Of a stretch of DNA of 64,000 nt, positions 33,273-42,773 are shown piece by piece. The first letter of the stretch is position 1; every line of letters begins with the position of its first letter. The DNA is taken from contig OZ242170.1 of the NCBI GenBank assembly GCA_965205545.1, forward strand, positions 620,001-684,000. The letters run 5' to 3'. Under the pieces are notes generated by a model, which saw only the letters and a program-made list of their open reading frames with translations, did not search any database and was not told where the DNA came from. The DNA is from Bin55 sp965205545 (GTDB taxonomy: Bacteria; Pseudomonadota; Gammaproteobacteria; Pseudomonadales; Azotimanducaceae). Made by a program: the position numbers and the translations under genes.

Positions 33273-36215
33273 TTAGGCGAGTTGCCTTTTCACCAATTGC
33301 GTGAATTCGCCACCTATCTCAATGAGTTCCTCGAACGATCCGCTCTCTACGACGCTTCCTTCCTTCAAGACATAGATGCGGTCGGCCTGCTCCAAGGTTG
33401 AGAGTCTGTGCGCAATCACAATCCTGGTCGACGTCATGAGTGCAAGGTTCTGCATTACCGCAGCCTGACTCTCATTGTCCAACCAATTGGTAGCTTCGTC
33501 GAAAAGCATGATTCGCGGATTGCCAAGCAGGGAGCGAGCGATAGTCACTCGCTGGCTCTCGCCGCCGGATAGCACCGACCCACTCGTTCCCACCATCGTC
33601 ATCAGCCCCATGGGCATTGACTTGATCTCCTTTTCGATGCTCGCTGACCTAGCGGTATTCCACACCTGCTCAGTAGTAGCTTCTTGGTGATGAGCGACGA
33701 TGTTGTCCCAAATGTCAAGAGGATGAAGCCGAACCGATTGCGGCACTGTCCCAATTCTTCGGCGGACCTGCTTCAAATTGAGGTGCCTCAAGTCTCGACC
33801 ATCGTAGTAGACCGCTCCGGCGGTTGGCCGATCCAGTCCAAGCGCAAGTCGAAACAGAGTGGTCTTTCCAGATCCTGACTCTCCCGCGATCGCGACAAAC
33901 TCCCCTGGATGCGCGCGGATCGTAACGTCGTCGAGAATTAGAGGACCGTCTTCTTCATATCGAAATGAAACACGGTCGAACAAAATCTCTCCGCGCAAAC
34001 TATCGACCCGTTCGCCATCGGTCTTGGTTTCGGGTATAGCGTTCAACAATGGGCGCATTTGATCGAGTGCAGGTCGCAGCCCTGCCACTACTCCTAGCGA
34101 TTCACTAAGTCGCGCCAAGGAGTGCTGGCAGACTAGGAATACCGTATAGACGATCAGGAAGTCACCAACCGGAAGCGAACGATCGCTTACGACTACGACA
34201 GCGAGCAGCAGGACACCAGCCGCAAGAAATGGCAACGCGGCACCGAATGCGCGAGCATGCCCTTCGAATCTGCCTACTGCCAGTTCTGCTCGCTTCTGCC
34301 CTCTGTACTCCCGCACCCACATAGCAAAGGCCGAACCCTCAGCGCTTTCGACTCGCAGTTTGGAAATGCCGCCAACGATTTCGAAGAGCAATCCGGCCAC
34401 CCGTCGAGATGCCGCGATCATCCTTGAATAGGGAGACAACTGACTCATAGCAAGAAACATGGTTATTGCCGAGGCAATCGCGCTGAAACCAAACGCAACT
34501 ATTCCAAGAGCAAAATCGTAGTAGAAGACGATAGCCAAAATGGGCAGCAAGAAAAAACAAGATAAGAGACTATTTGCCGCGACCCCTTGCAGTCCGTCTC
34601 TGAGACTTTGAAATGTCATGCCAGACATGGCCAAATCGCCACTTCTCTGTCCCTGCAGTGCGCTTGGTGGAAGTCGCACGAGTCGGTCCCAAAACGCCGC
34701 TTCGAGTCGCGATGCCGAGCGGGCCTCCAGTCGCATGAACGAGGTTCCCTGCAAGAGATGTAGCAGTGCTCCCAAAAGCCCAAGTCCCGCAAGCGCAAGC
34801 GCCACTATATATAGAGTGTCGGTCGTTCCCCCTGCCACAATGTGATTGGCCACTAGCCCCAAAGCAAACGCTGGAGCGAGCTTGACCAGACCAGCAGCAA
34901 GCCCTGATGCAACCAACCGGCAGACTTCGACTCCGGAGCCTTGAAGCGCGAGGTTTAGTAGGTCTCCCGGCTCAACGGTTCCAGACGGCAACGGCTTATA
35001 GAACATCCAAGCATAGTCTTGGAGCAATGCGGCCCGCTCCCGATTAACCCGCGTAGCCTTGCGCGTGACTGGATCTACCTCCTTGTAGTTGCCAAACATG
35101 GCAGGCAACAGGACTACAGGCCGTTCGTCTGCGTCGCGAAATGCCAAGAGCGGGGTACTATCTTTACGCCACCAGTTGCTAGCTGCATCAAGGCGTACAC
35201 GGCGGGCACGCACTCCCGATGCATCAAGAATGTCGACAAGGCCCACCGGGTTGTCGGAGGTAACGGATGCAGGAGGGAACGAAAACATGATCCCTTCACG
35301 CTTACCGATGATCTTGAGAGCATCTGCCAGAGCGGTATCTTCGACCTGCTGCTCTGGTGCCAAGGGAAGGTTGTAGATATTGAAGAGACGTGATCGCGCA
35401 ATTTCCGCCGCAACGCGACGGCTCATCGTACGTTCCTTCTCAAGGTTTGCTTCGTCGACTACCGCTAGTTGCCGATTTAGTCGCTCCATGCGAAAGGCAA
35501 CTTTGTGAAACAACGCGAGCGCTGTCATCAGATGCCCTTCTTCTGCAAGTGCTGCCGAAGACTTTCCCGCTAGAGTGACGTCTTCGAAGACCGATAGCCA
35601 GCTCGTTCTCGTGAGAGGCACCAACGATGGGCCCGCATCGGCCGTAAGCTCAGCGTGATCCACAATGTCCATAAAAAGACTTGAACCTTGCGACAGACCG
35701 TCCACCCAGACAACTCCACCCCGTGCTCCTACTGTGCTTGGTTCAAGCGATTTGCTTGCGCCCGCGTCCAAAAATTCCGTTGGGCGCGGAGAACGAGTGA
35801 CGAAACGCGACAGGGTATCTATCACCGCAACAAGCCAGGAATCGACTTGCTCTGCTAGCTCTCCCGGCGAGACGTGGCGCAATGACGCGGCAGGAAGACG
35901 TTTCAGGATCGTCCCAGGCAAACCTTTGGCAACCAATCCAAGACTGGTGTTTGTGTCGCTGCTGTCGTCGAGGCTTGTGTCGACACCAGGCAGCAGACGA
36001 CCGCGCTCGAGTCGGAGCAAATGGTGCGGAGCCGCTTGCTCCACGCCATCCATGGATTCAAGCAGGAAGAGATCCACGGTGCCGTGCTCGACAAACCAAA
36101 CGCTCTCCTCGTCGTTTAGATCCAAAGGGGAATTGCCTTCGCAGGAAACTGCAACACCCATCTGGCCGACGAGGTCAGAAATCGTGGTGAATTCGACGCG
36201 TTCAGCTGGCATCAC
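33273..36215 (-). CDS. NHLM system ABC transporter, second permease/ATPase (NHLM_micro_ABC2-like)
   Basis: 980 residues. The first about 200 residues resemble a cyclic-nucleotide-binding-like jelly roll (ESVWFVEHGTVDLFLL, LLRLERGRLLPGVD), followed by a helical NHLM-specific region. A six-helix ABC exporter domain follows at about 420-700. The nucleotide-binding domain carries Walker A GESGSGKTTLFR, signature LSGGESQRVTIARSLL and Walker B IMLFDEATNWLDNES. This two-transporter layout, one with and one without peptidase, is the hallmark of NHLM RiPP exporters. GTG/ATG starts overlap the stop of the peptidase transporter (GTGATG), and the stop is next to the toroid gene. Confidence 0.92.
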   Translation of the reverse strand: MMPAERVEFTTISDLVGQMGVAVSCEGNSPLDLNDEESVWFVEHGTVDLFLLESMDGVEQAAPHHLLRLERGRLLPGVDTSLDDSSDTNTSLGLVAKGLPGTILKRLPAASLRHVSPGELAEQVDSWLVAVIDTLSRFVTRSPRPTEFLDAGASKSLEPSTVGARGGVVWVDGLSQGSSLFMDIVDHAELTADAGPSLVPLTRTSWLSVFEDVTLAGKSSAALAEEGHLMTALALFHKVAFRMERLNRQLAVVDEANLEKERTMSRRVAAEIARSRLFNIYNLPLAPEQQVEDTALADALKIIGKREGIMFSFPPASVTSDNPVGLVDILDASGVRARRVRLDAASNWWRKDSTPLLAFRDADERPVVLLPAMFGNYKEVDPVTRKATRVNRERAALLQDYAWMFYKPLPSGTVEPGDLLNLALQGSGVEVCRLVASGLAAGLVKLAPAFALGLVANHIVAGGTTDTLYIVALALAGLGLLGALLHLLQGTSFMRLEARSASRLEAAFWDRLVRLPPSALQGQRSGDLAMSGMTFQSLRDGLQGVAANSLLSCFFLLPILAIVFYYDFALGIVAFGFSAIASAITMFLAMSQLSPYSRMIAASRRVAGLLFEIVGGISKLRVESAEGSAFAMWVREYRGQKRAELAVGRFEGHARAFGAALPFLAAGVLLLAVVVVSDRSLPVGDFLIVYTVFLVCQHSLARLSESLGVVAGLRPALDQMRPLLNAIPETKTDGERVDSLRGEILFDRVSFRYEEDGPLILDDVTIRAHPGEFVAIAGESGSGKTTLFRLALGLDRPTAGAVYYDGRDLRHLNLKQVRRRIGTVPQSVRLHPLDIWDNIVAHHQEATTEQVWNTARSASIEKEIKSMPMGLMTMVGTSGSVLSGGESQRVTIARSLLGNPRIMLFDEATNWLDNESQAAVMQNLALMTSTRIVIAHRLSTLEQADRIYVLKEGSVVESGSFEELIEIGGEFTQLVKRQLA

Positions 36216-38422
36216 CCTGACCTGACCAACTTGTAGTAGGTGCCTTCACGGTCAGCAATTAATTCGTCGTGCGTTCCGCGCTGTACGACGGTTCCCTTTT
36301 CCAGCACGATGATCTCGTCGCAATCGCGCACAGTGCTGAGTCGATGAGCAACGATAAGGCACGTAACACCTCTGCGACGCAGGTTGTCGTCTACGTCCTC
36401 TTCTGTGGCGGCATCGAGGGAACTCGTGGCTTCATCAAGTATGAGTATCGTTGGATTGCCCACCAAAGCGCGAGCAATCTCAATGCGCTGACGCTGCCCT
36501 CCGCTGAAATTTGCCCCACTCTCTTCAACGTTGGTTGCGTAACCTTGAGTTCTAAGCAGAATCTCGTTGTGGATGCAGGCATCTCTCGTGGCGGAAATAA
36601 TGACCTCATCGGGAATTGCTGGATTCCACAACGTGATGTTGTCCCGCAAGCTGGCCGCGAAAAGCACCGCCTCCTGATTCACCATCGAGATGGAGCTACG
36701 CAGGACTTCCTCAGGTATTTCGTTCCGTGGATGACCATCGAACAATATTTCGCCCGACCAAGGCTGGCTAATTCCCGAAACTAGCCTCGTCAATGTCGAC
36801 TTGCCTGAGCCGCTGGATCCCACAACGGCCACACGTTGACCGGGGTTGATGGTGAGATTGAAATCCTCAATCAGTGGCGGACGGCTCGTGTTGTAGCCGA
36901 AAGTGACGTTGCGAAGTTCGAGTCGCCCGGCAAGTTGGAGCCTCCCCTTGAACGTAGCAATGGAGTCTGCGTGTATTCCTCGACGTTCAAATACAGGATC
37001 GGTGGCAGCACTAGTTACATCGCTCAAGCGCTGTAAATCTGTCTCGAGTGCATGACGTTTGTCCGCAAACCCCAAAAAGCGACCTATTGGCTCCAGAAAC
37101 ATTTCGGCGAGTACGAAGAATCCCACCATAGCTCCCAGGGTCATTTCACCAGCCATTACCATCGCGCCTCCCAATACGAGGATGGCTGCACTGCGAAGTG
37201 CGGCAACAACCTCAGGGAATGCGTTATTGAGAGTGCCGAGTTCGGTATAGCGTTGTCGTGCATCTAGCTCACGAGCCTGCTGACCGCTCCATCGCGAAAA
37301 GAATCTATCGTCCGCGCCGGTCATTCGCAGGTTGTCGGCATGGCTCAGCATCTGCATCCCGACACCAATCAACAATCCTTGTTCGCGACGCATTGCTTGA
37401 CTTCGCACTCGACGGTGCGAATTTAGAAAGTGTGCGGCGAACCCATGGACTAAGCCCAGCAACAGAACAATGACCGTTAGCGTTATGTCGTACAAGAGCA
37501 TCGCCACGACAAAGATCACACTCATGGCCATATCGATTATGAGAACGAGGAACTCGGTCGTTAGGTTCTTGGATAGTCGGTCAATTGAGGTAACCCGGTC
37601 AGTCAAGTCTCCAACCAATCTGTGCTCAAAGAACTCCACTGGCAACCGAAGCAACTTGGTCAAGCTACGATCCGAGCCTGTCACTGCAATGCGTATGCCG
37701 AGTCGTTCGAGGAACCTGTGTTTAAGCAGAGCGAGAATGTAGGCAAATGCGCCGCCTCCGAGCAGAGCCGCTACGACTCCCACCCACGATCCGTGCCTCA
37801 ACAACACTTCGTCAACGAACAGGCCAAGCGACACGGGGATGATTAGGGAAATGAGCGTTAGAAGCAGTCCGCAGGTGGTCACACCAGAAAGCACGTTCCA
37901 CGAACCCATTAATAGTGCTCTCAACTGCTTGAACAGACTCGGCCACTCACCGCCTTTCTCAAAGTCGTCCTGCGGGTCGAATCGCAACGCAATGCCGCTA
38001 TAGCTCTTGAGAAACTCTTCGGATGTGAGTGTTCGTCGTCCCGTCGCCGGATCGTTCAGGTAGTAATGGCCGTCGCTTATGCCTTCAAGGACGACGAAAT
38101 GGCTGAATTGCCAAAACAGAATGAGCGGCAACGGCAAACTCTCCAGCAATCCCGCGCGTACGCTGAGTCCCTTGCATTCGAGCCCGTAATGTCGAGCGGC
38201 ACGCGCGATGCTTGCTGCGCTGCTTCCGTCTCGACTCACTTCGCACTTCTCGCGAAGTTCAGTCAGCGGAACCCATCGTCCAAAGTATCCCAACACACTG
38301 CCAAGACAGGCTGCACCGCATTCCGAGGCATGCATCTGCAACTGAATCGGGGTAGTGATTCTGCGTGCGCGAGAATTGGAGCCAGCAGAGTTGCGTGAAC
38401 GCTTCGACGCACGCTTGTTCAT
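36212..38422 (-). CDS. NHLM system ABC exporter with C39 leader peptidase (NHLM_micro_ABC1-like)
   Basis: 736 residues. An N-terminal C39 peptidase has the catalytic triad Cys35 (ECGAACL), His108 (FSHFVVLEG) and Asp124 (NDPATGRR). Then come six transmembrane helices (about 170-460) and an ABC ATPase with Walker A VGSSGSGKSTLTRLVSG, signature FSGGQRQRIEIARALVG and Walker B ILILDEATSSLD. It cuts the NHLP leader after its small-residue pair and exports the product. The start ATG lies next to the MFP stop, and the stop overlaps the next ABC gene by 4 bases, so these are translationally coupled. Confidence 0.94.
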   Translation of the reverse strand: MNKRASKRSRNSAGSNSRARRITTPIQLQMHASECGAACLGSVLGYFGRWVPLTELREKCEVSRDGSSAASIARAARHYGLECKGLSVRAGLLESLPLPLILFWQFSHFVVLEGISDGHYYLNDPATGRRTLTSEEFLKSYSGIALRFDPQDDFEKGGEWPSLFKQLRALLMGSWNVLSGVTTCGLLLTLISLIIPVSLGLFVDEVLLRHGSWVGVVAALLGGGAFAYILALLKHRFLERLGIRIAVTGSDRSLTKLLRLPVEFFEHRLVGDLTDRVTSIDRLSKNLTTEFLVLIIDMAMSVIFVVAMLLYDITLTVIVLLLGLVHGFAAHFLNSHRRVRSQAMRREQGLLIGVGMQMLSHADNLRMTGADDRFFSRWSGQQARELDARQRYTELGTLNNAFPEVVAALRSAAILVLGGAMVMAGEMTLGAMVGFFVLAEMFLEPIGRFLGFADKRHALETDLQRLSDVTSAATDPVFERRGIHADSIATFKGRLQLAGRLELRNVTFGYNTSRPPLIEDFNLTINPGQRVAVVGSSGSGKSTLTRLVSGISQPWSGEILFDGHPRNEIPEEVLRSSISMVNQEAVLFAASLRDNITLWNPAIPDEVIISATRDACIHNEILLRTQGYATNVEESGANFSGGQRQRIEIARALVGNPTILILDEATSSLDAATEEDVDDNLRRRGVTCLIVAHRLSTVRDCDEIIVLEKGTVVQRGTHDELIADREGTYYKLVRSG

Positions 38423-38423
38423 G

Positions 38424-38972
38424 CTAGAGCAATCCAGCTCCGATCATGGCCAATGGCGATTGTCTGCCAATCTCTATGTCAACGACGCATTTCTCGGGCA
38501 CGAGCAATGAGTGCATGAACGCCGTGTCGACAACAATGTCGAAGCGGCGATAGGAATACGACACAGACTCAGCTGTCGAGAGTTCCGAAGGTATAGGAGA
38601 ACTCGCTATCGCTTTTACTTCACCCTTGGCAGCAGCTATCGATTCGGTTCTGCCGGTGAGTCGGATAGAAGCTGGCATTCCGACCTCCACGTTGGCTGCG
38701 CTCACGCTACCAATCCATACGGCGACTTCGACGAGCCCAGTTGAATCGTCTGAGTTTCCAACAGGTCCTACAACTACACCATCGATGCTCACCCTTTGCG
38801 CCACGCTACCAAATGCCAACCATGCCCCGAACGCAATTACAGTCAGGAACACAAGGGCGACAAGCACACGCTCCCTTGGTGTCGAAATGATTAGCAGTCG
38901 ATCAAGCTGCTCGCGTTCCTCTTTTGCTTCCGCAACAGTGTCGTGAAACGATTCAAACGGATTGTTAAACAC
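38424..38972 (-). CDS. Short membrane-fusion (HlyD-like) protein of the NHLM exporter
   Basis: 182 residues from a GTG. The N-terminal cytoplasmic helix (FESFHDTVAEAKEEREQLDRLL) and one membrane segment (VLVALVFLTVIAFGAWLAFG) are followed by a beta-rich part: RVSIDGVVVGP, VEVAVWIGSVSAANVEVGMPASIRL and FDIVVDT, as in HlyD/MFP adaptor proteins. It lacks the long coiled-coil hairpin, as is usual for NHLM secretion proteins and shorter than classic HlyD (about 400). It should couple the ABC exporters to the periplasm. It is the first gene of the RiPP operon, and no clear promoter is seen in the 146 bp upstream. Confidence 0.75.
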   Translation of the reverse strand: MFNNPFESFHDTVAEAKEEREQLDRLLIISTPRERVLVALVFLTVIAFGAWLAFGSVAQRVSIDGVVVGPVGNSDDSTGLVEVAVWIGSVSAANVEVGMPASIRLTGRTESIAAAKGEVKAIASSPIPSELSTAESVSYSYRRFDIVVDTAFMHSLLVPEKCVVDIEIGRQSPLAMIGAGLL

Positions 38973-39118
38973 TTTGGTACATCGCAGTTCAGTCTAAGCC
39001 ACTCCACGACCTAAGGGGTCGCTTGCGGCTCGCTCGCGTTCCCGAAATTGTAATCTGATTCGAATTGTGAACACTATGCGCGCAATTGGCATGTGTTATG
39101 TCGAGATTCCGTTAAGGT

Positions 39119-41461
39119 TCAAGGAGTTGCAGGTACCGACTTGCTGGGTTTACGATCCAGCCAGGTTAGAAGCACCGGCAAGAGCGTCAAGTCCGCTACA
39201 AGAGCAAAACCGATGATCACCGCTGTCAAGACACCAACTTGAGCTGTGGGGATGAACGGAGAGAACACGAATATCAGGAATCCCGCCACGAGCACAATCG
39301 TCGTGGTGACCAGGGCGCGCCCAGCCTTATCGAAGGCGTAGCGAACAGCTGATTCGGAATCTTGACCATACTCGCGACGTGCCCGCAGGTACTTGGCGAG
39401 GAAATGCACAGTATCGTCCACGACAATTCCAATGGTCATGGCCACTACCACCGACAACGAAAGCCCTACCTGTCCAACGGTCAATCCCCAGACGCCAAAG
39501 CCGACTACAGCAGGAATTAGGTTGGGAAGAATGCTAATTATCCCAACACGTAGAGAGCGCAACGCGACCAACAGTAGCGCAGAAATGGCTACTAGAACGA
39601 CAACGGTACCAATAAGCATGGCGCGGATGTTTCGCTGCCCAATGTAGGCGAACAGAGTCGCGGGACCTGTCCCGCTTACGCCAGTGACAGTCGGAGCGTT
39701 TTCGTGAAGCCACGCCTCGGCCCGTGCGTTCAACTCAAGCAAGTCCCCAGAAGGCAGTGTTGCCGCGGATACAGAAACGCGAGTTGAGGTTCGGGATCTG
39801 TCGATTTGATTGTTCAGATCCAACCCGACGGGCAATGAGAGTTCGTAGAGCAGCAAGTACTGCGCTGCCAGTTCCTGACTTTCCGGTATTCGATAGAACG
39901 CGGGATCGTCCCCATGCATGCTCTTGTTGAGTTGTCGGAACGTGTCGGTGACCACCGCCACATGCCGAACTGATTCCTGCTCCCTGTACCAATCTGCAAA
40001 ACTGGCCACTTCCTCGAGGAAATTGGGATCGATCGCGCCACCCTCCTGCGGAGCTTGCAGCGAATATTCGATCAATGTGTTCCCGCTCAGGTGCTCGTCC
40101 ATGAAGTCGGTGTCTTGTCTGAACTCAATTCCTTCGTCAAAGAAATGGACCAGCACGTCATTCAATTCGTTTCGTGGAATGCTCATTGCCATGGCGATCA
40201 GGAAACCAACCCATACAGAGAAAATCGGCGTCTTGTAGCGGAGCACCCATTCCGCTAGTCGTTCCATAGAAAGGCTACGAATCCATCGCCGCTGCTTGCC
40301 CACACGAACGGGTAGAAGGGATAGCACGGCAGGTAGAAACGTGACGGAAAGCACGAAGGAAGTCATGATTCCTAACGCCACGAACATTCCGAGATGTCGA
40401 TAGGGTGGCACCTCGGAGAAGTTCATGCTCAAAAAACCCAGCGTAGTCGTGAAACTCGCCAAGAACACGGGATGGAGATTGATACGTATGGTTTCGACTA
40501 TGGCGTCGTGCTTTGAATCTCCGGCCCGCATTCGTTGCTGGAGGGATACGAGAATGTGAACGCAGTTCGCAACAACGATCATCAGCACAATCGTCGGAGC
40601 GGGAGAAATTGGTGGAGAAAACGGTAGTCCAACCCAACCGCCTAGTCCGATGGACGCAAAGATAGAAAAAATCATCACGATTCCGGTGGCGGCAACTCCA
40701 GACATTCCTCTAGTGAGCAACCCGAGTATCACGGCCATGAGAATCAGGGAAAGAGGCAGGAATACGATTTGGCTGCTTATCGACGCTTCGACAAAGGTCT
40801 GGTTGACCAAAACAGTGCCTACTACGCGAATGTCTACGTTCGGGAACCGCTCTTCCGCCTGTTGCGCTACAGCTCTGGCGAATTCGGCAACTTCGGCCAC
40901 AGCCTGCAATTGACCTTCGAGAGGTAACTCGATCGTTACGTTAACAACACTGACTTCACCGTCAAAAGCCAATATGCTGCCTGCAATGCGAGGATCGGAG
41001 AGCGCGATTTCACGGATTCGAGACCTCGTGTCAGGGTCGGAGAGTTCTACAGGGTCAACAAGGTCTCTGACATATAGGTCATCCCCGTCAGCGGTGGTGT
41101 ATTGAAAGTTGGCAAGAGAATCCACCCGGCGTGAATACGGAATTTGCCAGGCTTCTTCCGTTAGCCAAACCGCCATGGATAACGCGCTTTCGGATGTGGC
41201 GTCGCCGTTGTCCGGAACGATTAGGAAGGCGACGTTTTCGCTCTTTCCAAATGTGTTCTCGAGTTCTTCCAGTGCCAACAGCTGAGGATTGTGCTCGTCG
41301 AAAAAAATGCGATAGTTGGCGGAGAATCCCAACCGGAATATGCCGCTTGCGGCAACCGCTATAAGTACGATCGTCCCCAATATGACCCACCACCTGGCTG
41401 CCAGAACGCGTTCTGCAAATCGGGCAGCAAATTGCTTCTGTGTGGTATCAGGGGCGTTCAC
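39119..41461 (-). CDS. RND/MMPL-family exporter
   Basis: 780 residues from GTG 41461. It has the 12-helix RND plan with two large periplasmic loops: the first after helix 1 (FFDEHNPQLLALEELENTFGKSENVAFLI), the second after helix 7 (FDEGIEFRQDTDFMDEHLSGNTLIEY). Helix-4-like sequences include IVLMIVVANCVHI, and the matching second-half element is VVAMTIGIVVDDTVHFLAKY, carrying the acidic proton-relay residues. Such exporters move lipids or hydrophobic compounds, often with a LolA-like periplasmic carrier and a DUF1302-like barrel. Both are present at 21-23 kb. It is directly upstream of the NHLM operon in the same direction, 146 bp away. Confidence 0.88.
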   Translation of the reverse strand: MNAPDTTQKQFAARFAERVLAARWWVILGTIVLIAVAASGIFRLGFSANYRIFFDEHNPQLLALEELENTFGKSENVAFLIVPDNGDATSESALSMAVWLTEEAWQIPYSRRVDSLANFQYTTADGDDLYVRDLVDPVELSDPDTRSRIREIALSDPRIAGSILAFDGEVSVVNVTIELPLEGQLQAVAEVAEFARAVAQQAEERFPNVDIRVVGTVLVNQTFVEASISSQIVFLPLSLILMAVILGLLTRGMSGVAATGIVMIFSIFASIGLGGWVGLPFSPPISPAPTIVLMIVVANCVHILVSLQQRMRAGDSKHDAIVETIRINLHPVFLASFTTTLGFLSMNFSEVPPYRHLGMFVALGIMTSFVLSVTFLPAVLSLLPVRVGKQRRWIRSLSMERLAEWVLRYKTPIFSVWVGFLIAMAMSIPRNELNDVLVHFFDEGIEFRQDTDFMDEHLSGNTLIEYSLQAPQEGGAIDPNFLEEVASFADWYREQESVRHVAVVTDTFRQLNKSMHGDDPAFYRIPESQELAAQYLLLYELSLPVGLDLNNQIDRSRTSTRVSVSAATLPSGDLLELNARAEAWLHENAPTVTGVSGTGPATLFAYIGQRNIRAMLIGTVVVLVAISALLLVALRSLRVGIISILPNLIPAVVGFGVWGLTVGQVGLSLSVVVAMTIGIVVDDTVHFLAKYLRARREYGQDSESAVRYAFDKAGRALVTTTIVLVAGFLIFVFSPFIPTAQVGVLTAVIIGFALVADLTLLPVLLTWLDRKPSKSVPATP

Positions 41462-41739
41462 GAATTTGGTCAGCGCAAGAACTAGATTTCACATATACGA
41501 ACAAAGCAGCCAAAGTGTGTGATGTGCTAGCGATCTGACTAACGGTCGAATTCCCATTGGCATTGCCTATCTCGATATAGTTCCAATCAACCCTTCGACA
41601 AGCTAGCGCTCGACGCAAGTTCTCGGGTTGCTCGTTAAGCATTTGAAGTGCACTCCGAGGGGCGAAAACTACATCCTCCCAGTGCCTTTCAGTTTAACGG
41701 AATCACGTGTGCAATGGAAAAAAGACTACAGGGTAGTTA

Positions 41740-42330
41740 TCAATCGGTTCGGTGTCGGACACGAGCCAGTTCTGCATTGGTACGTATCCATCTTTCAGTC
41801 AAAAGCCATATGGACCGCAGGGGAATATTCAGTTCCTTAGAGAGCTGTAGATAACTTGCTGGTGTTGAAAGCCTTCCGTTGGCATCTCTGCCTTCGATTG
41901 TCTCCCAGACATCCCAAAGTCGGTCTACTTCCTCATCTGTGGGCTCTTGAGGTCTTCCTGCGTTCGTTAGTCCAGTTCCAGACTTGCGTCGACGGGTATA
42001 TTCTCTCGTGCTCAATCCGTAGAAGTTTCTCACCAACTCGAACGGAGCATCCTGATCTATCAATTCTTGCAGTGAGTCGTCTGTCTCGGTTTGCGCACGC
42101 ATATAGCGAATCATGGACCAGAAGACATCTCGATTGAACTGTATCGAAACGCAATGTGAACGCAGTGAGCCAGCATGATAGAGATCACGAATTCCGATTC
42201 GCTTCATTTCGTCGATCTCTCGATCGCCCATCTGCATTTGTCGTAGAGCGGCGTAGTCGCCTTCAGCGATGCATCGAATAGCGTAGAGCAGTACCGCAGA
42301 AGTAAGCTCTGCTTCCTTGGTTTTCATCAT
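41740..42330 (-). CDS. DUF2857-type integrative-element protein
   Basis: 196 residues, cytoplasmic. The phrases LLYAIRCIAEGDYAALRQMQM, VFWSMIRYMRAQTE, LIDQDAPFELVRNFYGLSTREYTRRR and GRPQEPTDEEVDRLW match the DUF2857 family, found almost only in integrative conjugative elements near ParB. The RRRKSGT part could bind DNA. Here it lies apart from ParB (16 kb), which suggests rearrangement. A LexA-like sequence lies about 80 bp upstream. Confidence 0.75.
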   Translation of the reverse strand: MMKTKEAELTSAVLLYAIRCIAEGDYAALRQMQMGDREIDEMKRIGIRDLYHAGSLRSHCVSIQFNRDVFWSMIRYMRAQTETDDSLQELIDQDAPFELVRNFYGLSTREYTRRRKSGTGLTNAGRPQEPTDEEVDRLWDVWETIEGRDANGRLSTPASYLQLSKELNIPLRSIWLLTERWIRTNAELARVRHRTD

Positions 42331-42404
42331 AGAAGTACCGATAGGTAGAGAATTGGTCTGAGTATTTCATGACTTCGCGTGGAAAATCTTCCTTTTATAT
42401 GAAT

Positions 42405-42421
42405 AAATGTACAGTATTATA
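42405..42421 (-). promoter_or_regulatory. LexA-like site upstream of the DUF2857 gene
   Basis: Read on the minus strand: ATAATACTGTACATTTATT. The left half TACTGTA matches the gammaproteobacterial LexA box and two other sites in this element. The right half is poor. Confidence 0.35.
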
Positions 42422-42713
42422 GATGATTGATATCGAAATGGAGTGGGGCACAAAGCGAAGTGGAGGCCGAAATCCAGCGGATTCTCAGCTATGGTAGAAC
42501 GGAGGCCAATCTAGTTGTAGGTATTGATGTATTGGATACAGCCAATCCTCTAGTACACATAGAGAGACGAAGTCAATGAGACAATCCAAGAACTCGGAGC
42601 ATTGCTGGTAAAGACCACAAAAGGTCGAATACGACCCGGTGGAAATGACACCGCATCAACCACGCGACAACAATAACGCAGTTAGTGTCCCAATAATTTT
42701 GACTATGGAAAAC

Positions 42714-42746
42714 CTGGCGTACCGTGTGGCTTTGACGGTACGCCAG
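42714..42746 (-). terminator. Terminator of the TlpA-like gene
   Basis: Perfect 12-bp stem ctggcgtaccgt (42714-42725) with acggtacgccag (42735-42746) and a 9-nt loop, 28 bp past the TlpA stop. On the minus strand it is followed by GTTTTCC. Confidence 0.75.
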
Positions 42747-42773
42747 ATTTAGTCGGAAAGTTGCTAGTAGTTA

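Larger units (their letters stand above)
42331..42773. other. 443-bp stretch without a gene
   Basis: It holds the LexA-like site at 42405-42421 near the DUF2857 start and the TlpA terminator at its other end. Between them I see no coding frame or clear repeat. Confidence 0.5.

Noticed and set aside
35665..36225. 186-residue plus-strand frame
   Set aside because: Ser/Arg/Pro-rich shadow of the NHLM ABC2 gene.
36269..38398. Plus-strand frames across the C39 ABC exporter
   Set aside because: All overlap a gene with full catalytic and Walker motifs; shadows.
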